A stretch of 64,000 nucleotides of DNA from Pseudomonas sp. MTM4 (GTDB lineage Bacteria; Pseudomonadota; Gammaproteobacteria; Pseudomonadales; Pseudomonadaceae). Below are positions 8,333 through 17,458 of the stretch, piece by piece. Numbering within the stretch: the first letter of the stretch is position 1; the number at the start of each line of letters is the position of its first letter. The notes beneath the pieces were generated by a model. That model was not told where the DNA came from. It saw nothing but the letters and a program-made list of their open reading frames with translations, and searched no databases. The DNA lies in assembly GCF_019355055.1 (NCBI RefSeq), contig NZ_CP048411.1, forward strand, positions 4,139,001-4,203,000, written 5' to 3'. Both the position numbers and the translations under genes were made by a program.

Positions 8333-9769
8333 ATGAAAACCAACACCAACTGGCTAATCCGCAACGCCAGCGCCATTCTCACCGGCCTGGCAGGTGATGC
8401 AGCACGTCACGCCGGGCCTGATATCCGTATCGTCGAGGGACGCATCGCGGTGCTTGGGCAACTCGAACCACAGCCGGGGGAGCAGGTCATCAATGCGCGC
8501 GACTGCGTGGTCTATCCGGCCTGGGTCAATACTCATCACCACCTGTTCCAGTCATTGCTCAAGGGCGAGCCCCAGGGACTCAATCAGACGCTGACGCCCT
8601 GGCTAGCCGCCACGCCTTATCGTTTCCGCGGTGCCTTCGACGAAGACAGCTTCCGTCTGGCCGCCCGCGTCGGGCTGGTCGAGCTGGTGCGTTCGGGCTG
8701 CGGCACGGTAGCCGACCACCACTACCTGTATTACCCCGGCATGCTGTTCGACAGTGCGGCGATCCTGTTCGAGGAGGCCGAGGCCTTGGGGGTGCGTTTC
8801 GTGCTCTGTCGTGGCGGCGCGACGCAAACCCGTCAGCTCGAAGCCGACTTGCCACAGGCACTGCGTCCTGAGCGCATCGATAACTACCTCGCCGATGTGG
8901 AGCGCCTGGTCGCGGCGTACCACGACCCGGCTGCCGATGCCTGGCGCCGGGTGGTCATGGCGCCGACCACGACATTGCATTCGACCACGCCTGAAGAGTT
9001 GCGCCTGACCGCAGACGTGGCGCGCCGTATGGGCATTCGCCTGCACAGCCACCTGTCCGAGACCGTCGACTATCTCGACGCGGCGCGCGCCAAGTTCGGC
9101 ATGACTCCGGTGCAATTCTGCGTCGAGCAAGGCTGGGTCGGGTCGGACGTCTGGTTCGCGCATCTGGTCAAGTTGTTGCCCGAGGAAATCCGGCTGCTCG
9201 GCGAGACGGGTACCGGTATCGCCAGTTGTCCACAGAGCAACGGCCGGCTCGGAAGCGGCATCGCCGACCTGCCTGCGCTGGAAGCGGCGGGTGTGACCGT
9301 GTCGCTGGGCGTCGATGGCGCCGCGTCCAACGAGGCCGCCGACATGCAGTCCGAAGCGCACGCCGCCTGGCTGTTGCAGCGTGCCCGGAAAGGCGAACGT
9401 GCGCAGCCGCGCTATGACGGCGGCACCTTCGAAGGCGGCGCCGATGCCGCCAGCATCGAGGACGTGCTGCGCTGGGGTACCGCCGGCGGTGCCAAGGTGC
9501 TGGGCCTTGACGCCATCGGTACGCTGCAGGTCGGTCAGGCTGCGGACCTGGCCATCTACCGCCTCGACGACCCGCGCTATTTCGGGCTGCACGATCCGGC
9601 CATCGGTCCCATCGCCAGCGGCGGTCGCGCCCATTTACAGGCGCTGCTGGTGGGTGGTCGGCGGGTGGTCGAAGACGATGTCATCCCGGACCTCGACATG
9701 GCTGAACTGGGACGGAGCGCGCGCGAAGCCATGACGCGGCTGATGCAGCGCGCGGAGCCACTGGTGTGA
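8333..9769 (+). CDS. Amidohydrolase, guanine/8-oxoguanine deaminase-like
   Basis: A 478-residue metal-dependent deaminase of the amidohydrolase superfamily. The metal site HxH is H68-x-H70 (VNTHHHLFQ), the later ligands are in RLHSHLSET and WFAHLVKLL, and the catalytic Asp is in SLGVDGAASNEAADM. This fold and wording are shared by 8-oxoguanine deaminases, guanine deaminases and the triazine hydrolase AtzB, so the leaving group is ammonia or an alkylamine on a purine- or triazine-like ring. The stop codon overlaps the GTG start of the reductase by 4 bases (GTGA), a sign of translational coupling. It is distinct from the deaminase at 11866, so the two probably handle different intermediates. 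Confidence 0.88.
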   Translation: MKTNTNWLIRNASAILTGLAGDAARHAGPDIRIVEGRIAVLGQLEPQPGEQVINARDCVVYPAWVNTHHHLFQSLLKGEPQGLNQTLTPWLAATPYRFRGAFDEDSFRLAARVGLVELVRSGCGTVADHHYLYYPGMLFDSAAILFEEAEALGVRFVLCRGGATQTRQLEADLPQALRPERIDNYLADVERLVAAYHDPAADAWRRVVMAPTTTLHSTTPEELRLTADVARRMGIRLHSHLSETVDYLDAARAKFGMTPVQFCVEQGWVGSDVWFAHLVKLLPEEIRLLGETGTGIASCPQSNGRLGSGIADLPALEAAGVTVSLGVDGAASNEAADMQSEAHAAWLLQRARKGERAQPRYDGGTFEGGADAASIEDVLRWGTAGGAKVLGLDAIGTLQVGQAADLAIYRLDDPRYFGLHDPAIGPIASGGRAHLQALLVGGRRVVEDDVIPDLDMAELGRSAREAMTRLMQRAEPLV

Positions 9770-10713
9770 GCTGGTTCGATATGCGCGTGCGCGCCCTGCG
9801 TGAAGAAGCACGCGACATTCTTGGCGTTGAGCTGGCGGTGGAGGATGGCGCGCCGCTGCCCTTCGACTGGTTGCCTGGTGCCCATGTCGATCTGCGTCTG
9901 CCGGATGGGCTGGTAAGGCAGTATTCGTTAGTCAGCCGGCCGGCCGATGGTCATCTGTATCTCGCCGTCAAGCGCGAGCCTGAATCGCGTGGTGGCTCCC
10001 GCTGGCTGCACGAGGCACTTCGCCTGGGCCAGATACTGCGGGTCGGCGCGCCGCGTAATCTGTTCGCCCTTGATGATGGCTCGGACGCGGTCATGCTGAT
10101 TGCGGGCGGCATCGGTATCACGCCCTTGCTGGCGATGTACCGCAGCTGTCGCGAGACCGGCAGGCCGGTCCGGCTGCATTGTTTCGCACGCGAGCAATCA
10201 GGGCTGGCTTTTCACCGGGAGCTCGAAGGGCAAGCGGACGTGTTTCTGCATGTGGGTCTGGACCGTGCTGCGCTGCAGGATCGCCTAACCGAATTGCTGT
10301 CAGAACACGCCACGAAGGCCGGTCTGTATTTCTGCGGTCCTGCGGGCTTCACGCAACAGGTGCGCGAGCGTGCATTAGCTGAAGGTTGGCCGGAGTCGGC
10401 GCTGCACCAGGAGCATTTTCAGGCCACTAAAGAGCCGACCCCAGCAGGGAGCTTTGAACTGGTGTTGTCTGCCAGTGGCAGGCAGGTGCAGGTTGGAGCG
10501 GGCGAATCGGTTGTTGCGGCCGCAGCTCGTGCCGGGGTCGAGATTCCGCTTTCGTGTGGCATGGGAATATGCGGTTGCTGCCTGACCCGGGTGCTCGACG
10601 GCGTACCGTCGCATTGCGATGACTACCTGGATGCTGATCGCAAAGCCTCTGGCAATTGGATCTTGCCCTGTGTCTCGGGCTGTTCAGGTGCGCGGCTGGT
10701 ATTGGACTGCTGA
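9766..10713 (+). CDS. VanB/PDR-type flavin reductase with C-terminal ferredoxin domain
   Basis: A 315-residue oxygenase reductase in phthalate-dioxygenase-reductase order. The flavin site is R51-x-Y53-S54 (VRQYSLVSR), the NAD(P)H site is GGIGITP (114-120) with FCGPAGF near 189-195, and the plant-type [2Fe-2S] domain has C264-x4-C269-x2-C272 and C302. It should pass electrons from NAD(P)H to the Rieske oxygenase at 3252; no other partner oxygenase is in the window. The GTG start at 9766 overlaps the deaminase stop; ATG 9781 is an in-frame alternative that would remove five residues. Confidence 0.92.
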   Translation: MSWFDMRVRALREEARDILGVELAVEDGAPLPFDWLPGAHVDLRLPDGLVRQYSLVSRPADGHLYLAVKREPESRGGSRWLHEALRLGQILRVGAPRNLFALDDGSDAVMLIAGGIGITPLLAMYRSCRETGRPVRLHCFAREQSGLAFHRELEGQADVFLHVGLDRAALQDRLTELLSEHATKAGLYFCGPAGFTQQVRERALAEGWPESALHQEHFQATKEPTPAGSFELVLSASGRQVQVGAGESVVAAAARAGVEIPLSCGMGICGCCLTRVLDGVPSHCDDYLDADRKASGNWILPCVSGCSGARLVLDC

Positions 10714-10756
10714 GACGAGCGCCGACATTTAAGGACAGTGGCGCTCCAGCGATGCA

Positions 10757-10782
10757 GCGCCGCCCATGGAATCGGGCGGCGC
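10757..10782. terminator. Hairpin between converging genes
   Basis: Perfect 9-bp GC stem, GCGCCGCCC (10757-10765) with GGGCGGCGC (10774-10782) and an 8-base loop. It lies between the stops of the reductase (+) and the Tsx-like porin (-). There is no clear T tract, so it may serve both directions only partly. Confidence 0.6.
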
Positions 10783-10788
10783 AGGCGA

Positions 10789-11604
10789 TCAGAAGTGAGC
10801 CTTGACGATGGCGCTGAAGGTGTTCTGGTCGGTTGGGCCTACAAAGTTTTCGCTGACGAAGCCGCCGTCCTCGATGCCGTACTTGTTCGACCAATAGTCG
10901 TACTCGATACCGACATAGAGCTTGCCAGGCGTGTAATCCAGCGCCTTGCCCAGGTCGTACTTGACCTGCGGGTTGAAGTGGAAGTTCTTCTTCAGCTCGG
11001 TGTTGCCGTTTTTCTTGTCGTTGACTATCCAGTCGATGTAGCCGTCGAAGAGAATGTCGGACTTGCCCACGGGAATGGTCATTGCCCAGGTTGGGGTTAC
11101 CTGCCACTGGCCGGAAGGCTTGCCGGTGGTGCCGTCGGGCTTACGGTAGTAGAGATTGAGGTTGAACCGATCAAAGCCGGGGATGCTCAGGTCGACGGCG
11201 GGTCCGAACAGATAGTTCTGGTTGGGAGTACCGTCATCCTGGCTTTCGCCGCGTTCATAGGTGAACGCGAGCAGCACATCCTTGATCGGCCCGAAGGACA
11301 GGTCGGTTCCGCTGATCTTGCCGAACGACAGACGTGGGCTGAACTCGCCGTAGTAGGTATGGCCTGCGCCGCCGGACAGGCCGTTGTACCACTTGTTGTC
11401 GACGAACAGGAATATGTCCCCCCAGGTCCAGCCACTGGCATGTTCGAAGGTGATCGTCTGCTGTATTTCGCCAGCATCGACTTTGAAGTCCTTGCCGTAG
11501 AGGTAGGTGAGGCTGTTGTTCTGCCAAAGCATAGGGGAAGCCATGGACTGGCCGGCGAACAGCAGGCCAGCGGCGAGGCCGGCCAGGGTGAGGCTTGCTT
11601 TCAT
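10789..11604 (-). CDS. Outer-membrane nucleoside-type channel, Tsx/OmpK-like
   Basis: A 271-residue beta-barrel protein. It has a signal peptide (MKASLTLAGLAAGLLFAGQS, ending MASPMLW), alternating aromatic strands such as LTYLYGKDF and FLFVDNKWY, and a C-terminal Phe (VKAHF) as in outer-membrane proteins. The wording fits the Tsx/OmpK family that lets nucleosides and bases cross the outer membrane. The ATG at 11604 has an AGGAGAG site just upstream; a TTG one codon earlier is not needed. Flanked by an oxygenase/ABC operon and an 8-oxoguanine deaminase, it probably supplies their purine-like substrate to the periplasm. Confidence 0.85.
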   Translation of the reverse strand: MKASLTLAGLAAGLLFAGQSMASPMLWQNNSLTYLYGKDFKVDAGEIQQTITFEHASGWTWGDIFLFVDNKWYNGLSGGAGHTYYGEFSPRLSFGKISGTDLSFGPIKDVLLAFTYERGESQDDGTPNQNYLFGPAVDLSIPGFDRFNLNLYYRKPDGTTGKPSGQWQVTPTWAMTIPVGKSDILFDGYIDWIVNDKKNGNTELKKNFHFNPQVKYDLGKALDYTPGKLYVGIEYDYWSNKYGIEDGGFVSENFVGPTDQNTFSAIVKAHF

Positions 11605-11865
11605 CAATCTCTCCTTGAGGGTAGATCCGCTGGCTTAAGTTGGCCGAACGGTCAGGCATTGATGCCTAAGCAAGCGGCGGGCCAGCTTTCAAGGAGGTCT
11701 TCATGTATATATAAGTCCTTGAATTTAATCATTTTTTATAGGTGGCTGGCGTATGTCGAGAGGCCGCGAGCAGTACGCAAGCTGACCAATCGATCAGGCT
11801 GCCTCAACCTGGCGCACCGCTGCGGTGTGCTGCACGCCGGTGTGGCAGCCGAATCGGCTCGATGA
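11605..11865 (-). promoter_or_regulatory. AT-rich upstream region of the porin gene
   Basis: The segment 11702-11742 is markedly AT-rich in an otherwise GC-rich area (TATATATAAG, AATTTAATCATTTTTTATAG). Reading on the minus strand it lies about 100-140 bases before the porin start and is a plausible promoter or activator-binding region. No specific operator was identified. Confidence 0.4.
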
Positions 11866-13221
11866 TCAGCCGCTGATCAGTTGCGCGGCGGCCTGGCGGT
11901 GATCGGCGATCAGTCCTGCCACATCGAGGCCTTCGATCTGCCCGTCAACCACTTGCCAGCGACCGCCGATCATCACGCGGTCGGCACGATCGGCGCCGCA
12001 GAGCAACAGCGCAGACAGCGGGTCGTGGCTGCCGGAGAAGCGCAGCTCGTTTAGCTTGAACATCGCGAGATCGGCCTGTTTTCCCACAGCCAGCTCACCA
12101 ATGTCGTCGCGGCCCAGCAGCCGCGCCGAGCCGCGGGTGGCCCAGCCCAATGCCAGCTCAGGGGTGATCCTCTCGGCGCCGTAGCGCAGGCGCTGCAGAT
12201 ACAGCGCCTGGCGAGCTTCGAGCATCATGTTGGATGCGTCGTTGGAGGCCGAGCCGTCCACGCCCAGGCCAATGGGGGCGCTAGCAGCTTCCAACTCCAG
12301 TGTCGGGCAGATGCCGGACGCCAGGCGCATGTTGGAACTCGGGCAGTGAGAGATGCCGGTGCCGGCCTGACCGAGGCGGGCGATTTCATCGGCGTTGAAG
12401 TGGATGCCGTGGGCCAGCCAGGTGCGGTCGGACAGCCAGCCGACGCTGTCCAGATAATCCACGGTGCGCAGGCCGAAGCGCTCAAGGCAGAAGTCTTCTT
12501 CATCGAGGGTTTCCGCCAGATGGGTGTGCAGGCGAACGTCCAGGCGCTCGGCCATGGAGGCGCTGGCGCGCATGATCTCCGGGGTCACCGAGAAGGGCGA
12601 GCAGGGCGCCAGGGCGATCTGGATCTGCGCGCCGTCGCCGCGCTCGTGGTAGCGCCCGATCAGCCGTTCGCTGTCGGCCAGGATCACCTCGGCTTCCTGC
12701 ACTGTCTGTTGCGGTGGCAACCCGCCGTCGGCTTCGCCCAGGCTCATCGAGCCGCGTGTGAGCATCGCGCGCATGCCAAGGTCGCGCACGGCCTGGACCT
12801 GCACGTCGATGGCTTCTTCCAGTCCTTGGGGAAACAGATAGTGGTGATCGGCGGCGGTGGTGCAACCTGACAGCAGCAATTCGGCCAAGGCGACCTTACT
12901 TGCCAGTTCGAGCTTTTCCGGGGTCAGCCGTGCCCAGACCGGATAGAGCGTTTTCAACCAAGGAAACAGCGGCTGGTTGACCACAGGGCCCCAGGCGCGG
13001 GTGAGTGTCTGATAGAAGTGGTGATGGGTGTTGATCAGGCCCGGCAGTACCACATGCTCACGGGCATCGAAGGTGCTGTCGACGGGGACGGTTGGCGTCT
13101 GGCCGGCGGCGAGCAGTTCGGTGATGACGCCATTGTCTACGACCAGTCCGCCGGAAGCGTCCTGATCGTTGGCAGTGAAAATAGCGAGGGGGTTCTTGAT
13201 CCAGATGCGGGTAGCGGCCAT
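11866..13221 (-). CDS. 8-oxoguanine deaminase
   Basis: A 451-residue amidohydrolase that closely recalls the P. aeruginosa PA0142 type, which converts 8-oxoguanine to uric acid and ammonia. The start (RIWIKNPLAIFTAND) is distinctive; metal ligands are H66-x-H68 (INTHHHFYQ), with VRLHTHLAET, WLAHGIHF and LGVDGSASNDASN following. It acts in the cytosol. The gene runs convergent to the catabolic operon but belongs to the same island, with the Tsx-like porin 261 bases beyond its 3' end. The product urate would enter ureide catabolism, whose later genes are not in this window. Confidence 0.88.
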   Translation of the reverse strand: MAATRIWIKNPLAIFTANDQDASGGLVVDNGVITELLAAGQTPTVPVDSTFDAREHVVLPGLINTHHHFYQTLTRAWGPVVNQPLFPWLKTLYPVWARLTPEKLELASKVALAELLLSGCTTAADHHYLFPQGLEEAIDVQVQAVRDLGMRAMLTRGSMSLGEADGGLPPQQTVQEAEVILADSERLIGRYHERGDGAQIQIALAPCSPFSVTPEIMRASASMAERLDVRLHTHLAETLDEEDFCLERFGLRTVDYLDSVGWLSDRTWLAHGIHFNADEIARLGQAGTGISHCPSSNMRLASGICPTLELEAASAPIGLGVDGSASNDASNMMLEARQALYLQRLRYGAERITPELALGWATRGSARLLGRDDIGELAVGKQADLAMFKLNELRFSGSHDPLSALLLCGADRADRVMIGGRWQVVDGQIEGLDVAGLIADHRQAAAQLISG

Positions 13222-13558
13222 TGCCGGCTCCTCCTGAAATGATGGGTTCAGAAAAGCCAGCTCAGTTATGCCCTGTCTGCTGATCCAGGGGGACGCCTAG
13301 TCGGGGGCGCCTAGTCGGGACGCCCCTTGGGCGCGAGGCGCGGACACACGATAGTGGCTTGCGGTTGGGTTGTCACCCGGAATGCGCGTTCCCCTACGAC
13401 CGGACATCGGTAACGCTGAGCGCATTGCCCAGCTGATTTGCTTGGCGAATGGCCGCCCTGAAAAACGAAACCCCACCGAAGTGGTGGGGTTCGTCAACAG
13501 CTCGCAAAGCTGAGCGCGGCCTTCAGGCCTACAAAGCACACGCCTCTCCGCTCTCCGA
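13222..13558. other. Intergenic region with the bra operon terminator
   Basis: No gene supported. It holds the terminator of the minus-strand bra operon (13469-13491) and the upstream region of the 8-oxoguanine deaminase. A minus-strand frame at 13297-13539 reads through the terminator hairpin and was rejected. Confidence 0.6.
13469..13491 (-). terminator. Rho-independent terminator of bra operon
   Basis: Stem AACCCCACC (13469-13477) with GGTGGGGTT (13483-13491), loop GAAGT. Read on the minus strand the stem is followed by TTTCGTTTTTC, a T-rich tail, about 70 bases past the braG stop. Confidence 0.88.
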
Positions 13559-14260
13559 TCAACCGCCCAGGTAAGCGTCGCGCACCTTGGGGTTGCTCAG
13601 CAGCTCTTCACCGCTGCCTTGCATGACGATGCGTCCATTCTCCAGCACATAACCACGGTCGGCCAGCTTGAGCGCCTGGTTGGCGTTCTGCTCGACCAGG
13701 AAGACGGTCACACCATCCTCGCGCAGCTGCTCGATGATCTCGAAGATCTGCTGGATGATGATCGGCGCCAGGCCCAGCGACGGCTCGTCGAGCAGCAGCA
13801 GCTTGGGCTTGCTCATCAATGCACGGGCGATAGCGAGCATCTGCTGCTCGCCGCCGGACATGGTGCCGCCGCGTTGCTGGTAGCGTTCCTTCAGCCGCGG
13901 GAACAACTGCAGCGCTTTGTCCAACTGCTCCTGGAAGTCGCCCTTGTTGGTGAAAAATCCTCCCATGGCGAGGTTTTCCTCCACAGTCAGGCGGGCAAAG
14001 ATGCGCCGCCCTTCAGGCACCACGGCGATGTCCTTGCGCATGATGTCGCAGGTCTGTTTTCCGACCAGTTCTTCGCCCTCGAAGCGGATGCTGCCTTCGG
14101 AGGCCATCGGCGTACCGCAGAGGGTCATCAGCAGTGTGGATTTGCCTGCACCGTTGGCGCCGATCAGCGTGACGATTTCGCCCTTGCGGACCTCGACGTC
14201 GACGTTATGCAGCGCCTGGATCTTGCCGTAGCAGGTCGAGACGTTTTCGAAATACAGCAT
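13559..14260 (-). CDS. braG: Branched-chain amino acid ABC transporter, ATP-binding protein BraG/LivF
   Basis: A 233-residue ATPase, last gene of the high-affinity branched-chain amino acid importer. Walker A is GANGAGKST, the signature MSGGEQQMLAIARALM, and Walker B LLLLDEPSLGLAP; the C-terminal VLENGRIVMQGSGEELL is typical of LivF. It pairs with BraF on the cytoplasmic face and starts 2 bases after the braF stop. Gene order braC-D-E-F-G is the same as in P. aeruginosa. Confidence 0.95.
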   Translation of the reverse strand: MLYFENVSTCYGKIQALHNVDVEVRKGEIVTLIGANGAGKSTLLMTLCGTPMASEGSIRFEGEELVGKQTCDIMRKDIAVVPEGRRIFARLTVEENLAMGGFFTNKGDFQEQLDKALQLFPRLKERYQQRGGTMSGGEQQMLAIARALMSKPKLLLLDEPSLGLAPIIIQQIFEIIEQLREDGVTVFLVEQNANQALKLADRGYVLENGRIVMQGSGEELLSNPKVRDAYLGG

Positions 14261-14262
14261 GG

Positions 14263-15030
14263 TTACGCCTCCCCCAGATAGGCTTTGATCACGTCCGGAT
14301 TGTCGCGAATCTGCTCCGGAGTGCCATCTGCCAGCGGGCAGCCCTGGTTGATCACGACGATATGGTCGGAAATGCTCATGACCAGCTTCATGTCGTGCTC
14401 GATGAGCAACACCGTCACGCCATGGGTGTCGCGCAGCATGCCGATCAGCGCCTTGAGGTCCTCGGTTTCCCTCGGGTTGAGGCCGGCCGCCGGCTCGTCG
14501 AGCATGAGGATGCGCGGGCGCGTCATCATGCAGCGGGCGATTTCCAGGCGGCGTTGCTGACCATAGGCGAGCGTGCCGGCTGGTCGGTTGGCGATATCCG
14601 TCAGGTTGACCTGCTCGAGCCAGTGCGCGGCGAAATCCATCGCTTCGTGCTCGCTCTCGCGAAACGCCTTGGTCTTCAACAAACCGGAGATGAAGCCGGT
14701 GTTGAGGTGGCGATGCTGGGCGACCAGCAGGTTTTCCACCGCGGTCATGTCCTTGAACAGCCGGACGTTCTGGAAGGTGCGAACCACGCCCTTGCGTGCG
14801 ATCTTGTGGCCGGGCAGGCCCTGGATCGCTTCGCCGTCCAGCAGAATTTCGCCGGAGGTTGGCTGATAGAAGCCGGTCAGGCAGTTGAAGACGGTGGTCT
14901 TGCCCGCACCGTTGGGGCCGATCATTGAGACCACTTGTTTATCGTGTACGGTCAGGCCCACCCCATTGACGGCCAACAGGCCGCCGAAGCGCATGGTCAG
15001 GCCGCTTACTTCGAGAATCGGGCGGCTCAT
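14263..15030 (-). CDS. braF: Branched-chain amino acid ABC transporter, ATP-binding protein BraF/LivG
   Basis: A 255-residue ATPase. Walker A is GPNGAGKTT, the signature [16 protein letters not shown], Walker [16 protein letters not shown], and the LivG-type C-terminus ([13 protein letters not shown]) is present. ATG 15030 was chosen because it overlaps the braE stop by four bases (ATGA) and begins [11 protein letters not shown]; an 18-codon upstream extension lacks domain sense. It forms the second half of the ATPase pair with BraG. Confidence 0.95.
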   Translation of the reverse strand: MSRPILEVSGLTMRFGGLLAVNGVGLTVHDKQVVSMIGPNGAGKTTVFNCLTGFYQPTSGEILLDGEAIQGLPGHKIARKGVVRTFQNVRLFKDMTAVENLLVAQHRHLNTGFISGLLKTKAFRESEHEAMDFAAHWLEQVNLTDIANRPAGTLAYGQQRRLEIARCMMTRPRILMLDEPAAGLNPRETEDLKALIGMLRDTHGVTVLLIEHDMKLVMSISDHIVVINQGCPLADGTPEQIRDNPDVIKAYLGEA

Positions 15031-16279
15031 CGCTTCAGCTCCAGGTGGGGACGTTGCATGGGCAGCAGGCCCTGCGGACGCCAAATCATCATCAGCACCA
15101 TCATGGCGCCGAACATCAGCATGCGGTACTCGCTGAACTCACGCATCAGTTCGGGTAACAGGATCATTACGATGGCGGCGAGAATCACCCCCAGCTGCGA
15201 GCCCATGCCGCCCAGAACCACGATGGCGAGGATGATGGCCGATTCGATGAAAGTGAACGACTCCGGTGACACCAGGCCTTGGCGTGCCGCGAAGAAGCTG
15301 CCGGCGAAACCGGCGAAGGTCGCGCCGATAGTGAAGGCCGAGAGCTTGATCACCGTTGGGTTCATGCCCAGTGCGCGACAGGCGATCTCGTCTTCGCGCA
15401 ATGCTTCCCAGGCGCGGCCGATGGGCATGCGCAGCAGGCGGTTGATCACGAACAGCGTCAGCAGGACCAGCAGTAGGGCGATCAGATAGAGGAAGATCAC
15501 CTTGTTGATCGAGTTGTAGGCGACACCGAAGAACTCATGGAAGGTCTGCATACCTTCGGCAGCGCGCCGGTCGAACGACAGGCCGAACAGCGTCGGTTTG
15601 TCGATGCCGCTGATACCGTTTGGTCCACCGGTCAGCTCGGTCATGTTGCGCAGCAACAGCCGGATGATTTCGCCGAAGCCTAGGGTCACGATTGCCAGGT
15701 AATCGCCCCGCAGACGCAGCACCGGAAAGCCCAGCAGAAAGCCGAACAACGCCGCCATGGCGCCGGCGATCGGCAGACTGAGCCAGAACCCGAAGCCGTA
15801 GTAGTGCGAGAGCAGCGCGTAGGTGTAGGCACCGACGGCATAGAACCCGACATAACCCAGATCGAGCAGACCGGCCAGACCCACCACGATGTTCAGGCCC
15901 AGGCCGAGCATTACGTAGATCAGGATCAGCGTGGCGATATCCACCGCACCGCGCGAGCCAAAGAATGGCCAAGCGAGCGCCACCAGCACCAGGCCGATGA
16001 TGATGTAACGCTGAGTCGAGGGCAGGGTGAAGAAATTGCCGGCACCGGCGGGTATGGTCGGCAGGCTGGGGCTGGCTGCCCATCCCGCTGCCAGACGGGT
16101 GCGAACCAGCTGCCAGAAAAACATGGCCACGGCGCAGGCGGCGATGATCCAGAAGGTGGAAGCTTCGGCGCCATGGACCTCGACCTTGATACCCACCGTG
16201 GTGAGCTTCAGGCCGAATACCGGCACCGCGACGGCGATGACCAGCAGGGCACTGAAAAAGGCAGTACGCAGATGCAGAG

Positions 16280-16283
<4 letters not shown>
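15027..16283 (-). CDS. braE: Branched-chain amino acid ABC transporter permease BraE/LivM
   Basis: A 418-residue inner-membrane permease. Two or three N-terminal hydrophobic segments precede the conserved LivM core ([39 protein letters not shown]). The coupling loop region reads [20 protein letters not shown], followed by [16 protein letters not shown]. It overlaps braD upstream and braF downstream by four bases each, as expected for a tightly coupled operon. Confidence 0.95.
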
Positions 16284-17203
<920 letters not shown>

Positions 17204-17414
17204 TACATTCTCCTGAACATCCTGCGTCCGTGCTCGCTACCAATGCAGGCCTGCTTCGAACACGCTGCATGGAGAATGCAGCGCCAAGGGCTCAGTGCGG
17301 ATCGCGCACCTACCTGTTCGACGCGGGCCAGCTCTGCAGGCTGCTCGCTTGGTTAAGGATGTTGCTGGGGCGGCCCTGTGCTTGTGGCCGAGTCAGCCCC
17401 GATCAGCTAAAACA

Positions 17415-17440
17415 AAGCCCACAGCGGGTGCCGTGGGCTT
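17415..17440 (-). terminator. Attenuator-like hairpin between braC and braD
   Basis: AAGCCCAC (17415-17422) pairs with GTGGGCTT (17433-17440). On the minus strand the stem is followed by TGTTTTAG. It sits about 20 bases after the braC stop and before braD, where partial termination would raise binding protein over membrane components. Confidence 0.75.
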
Positions 17441-17458
17441 CGGTTGGTGGTTACTGGC

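Noticed and set aside
10738..11865. 375-residue plus-strand frame opposite the Tsx-like porin
   Set aside because: The minus-strand protein has a signal peptide and beta-barrel features; the plus frame has neither.
13297..13539. 80-residue minus-strand frame after braG
   Set aside because: It reads straight through the bra terminator hairpin (LTNPTTSVGFRFSG comes from the stem) and has no ribosome site; a by-product of GC-rich DNA.
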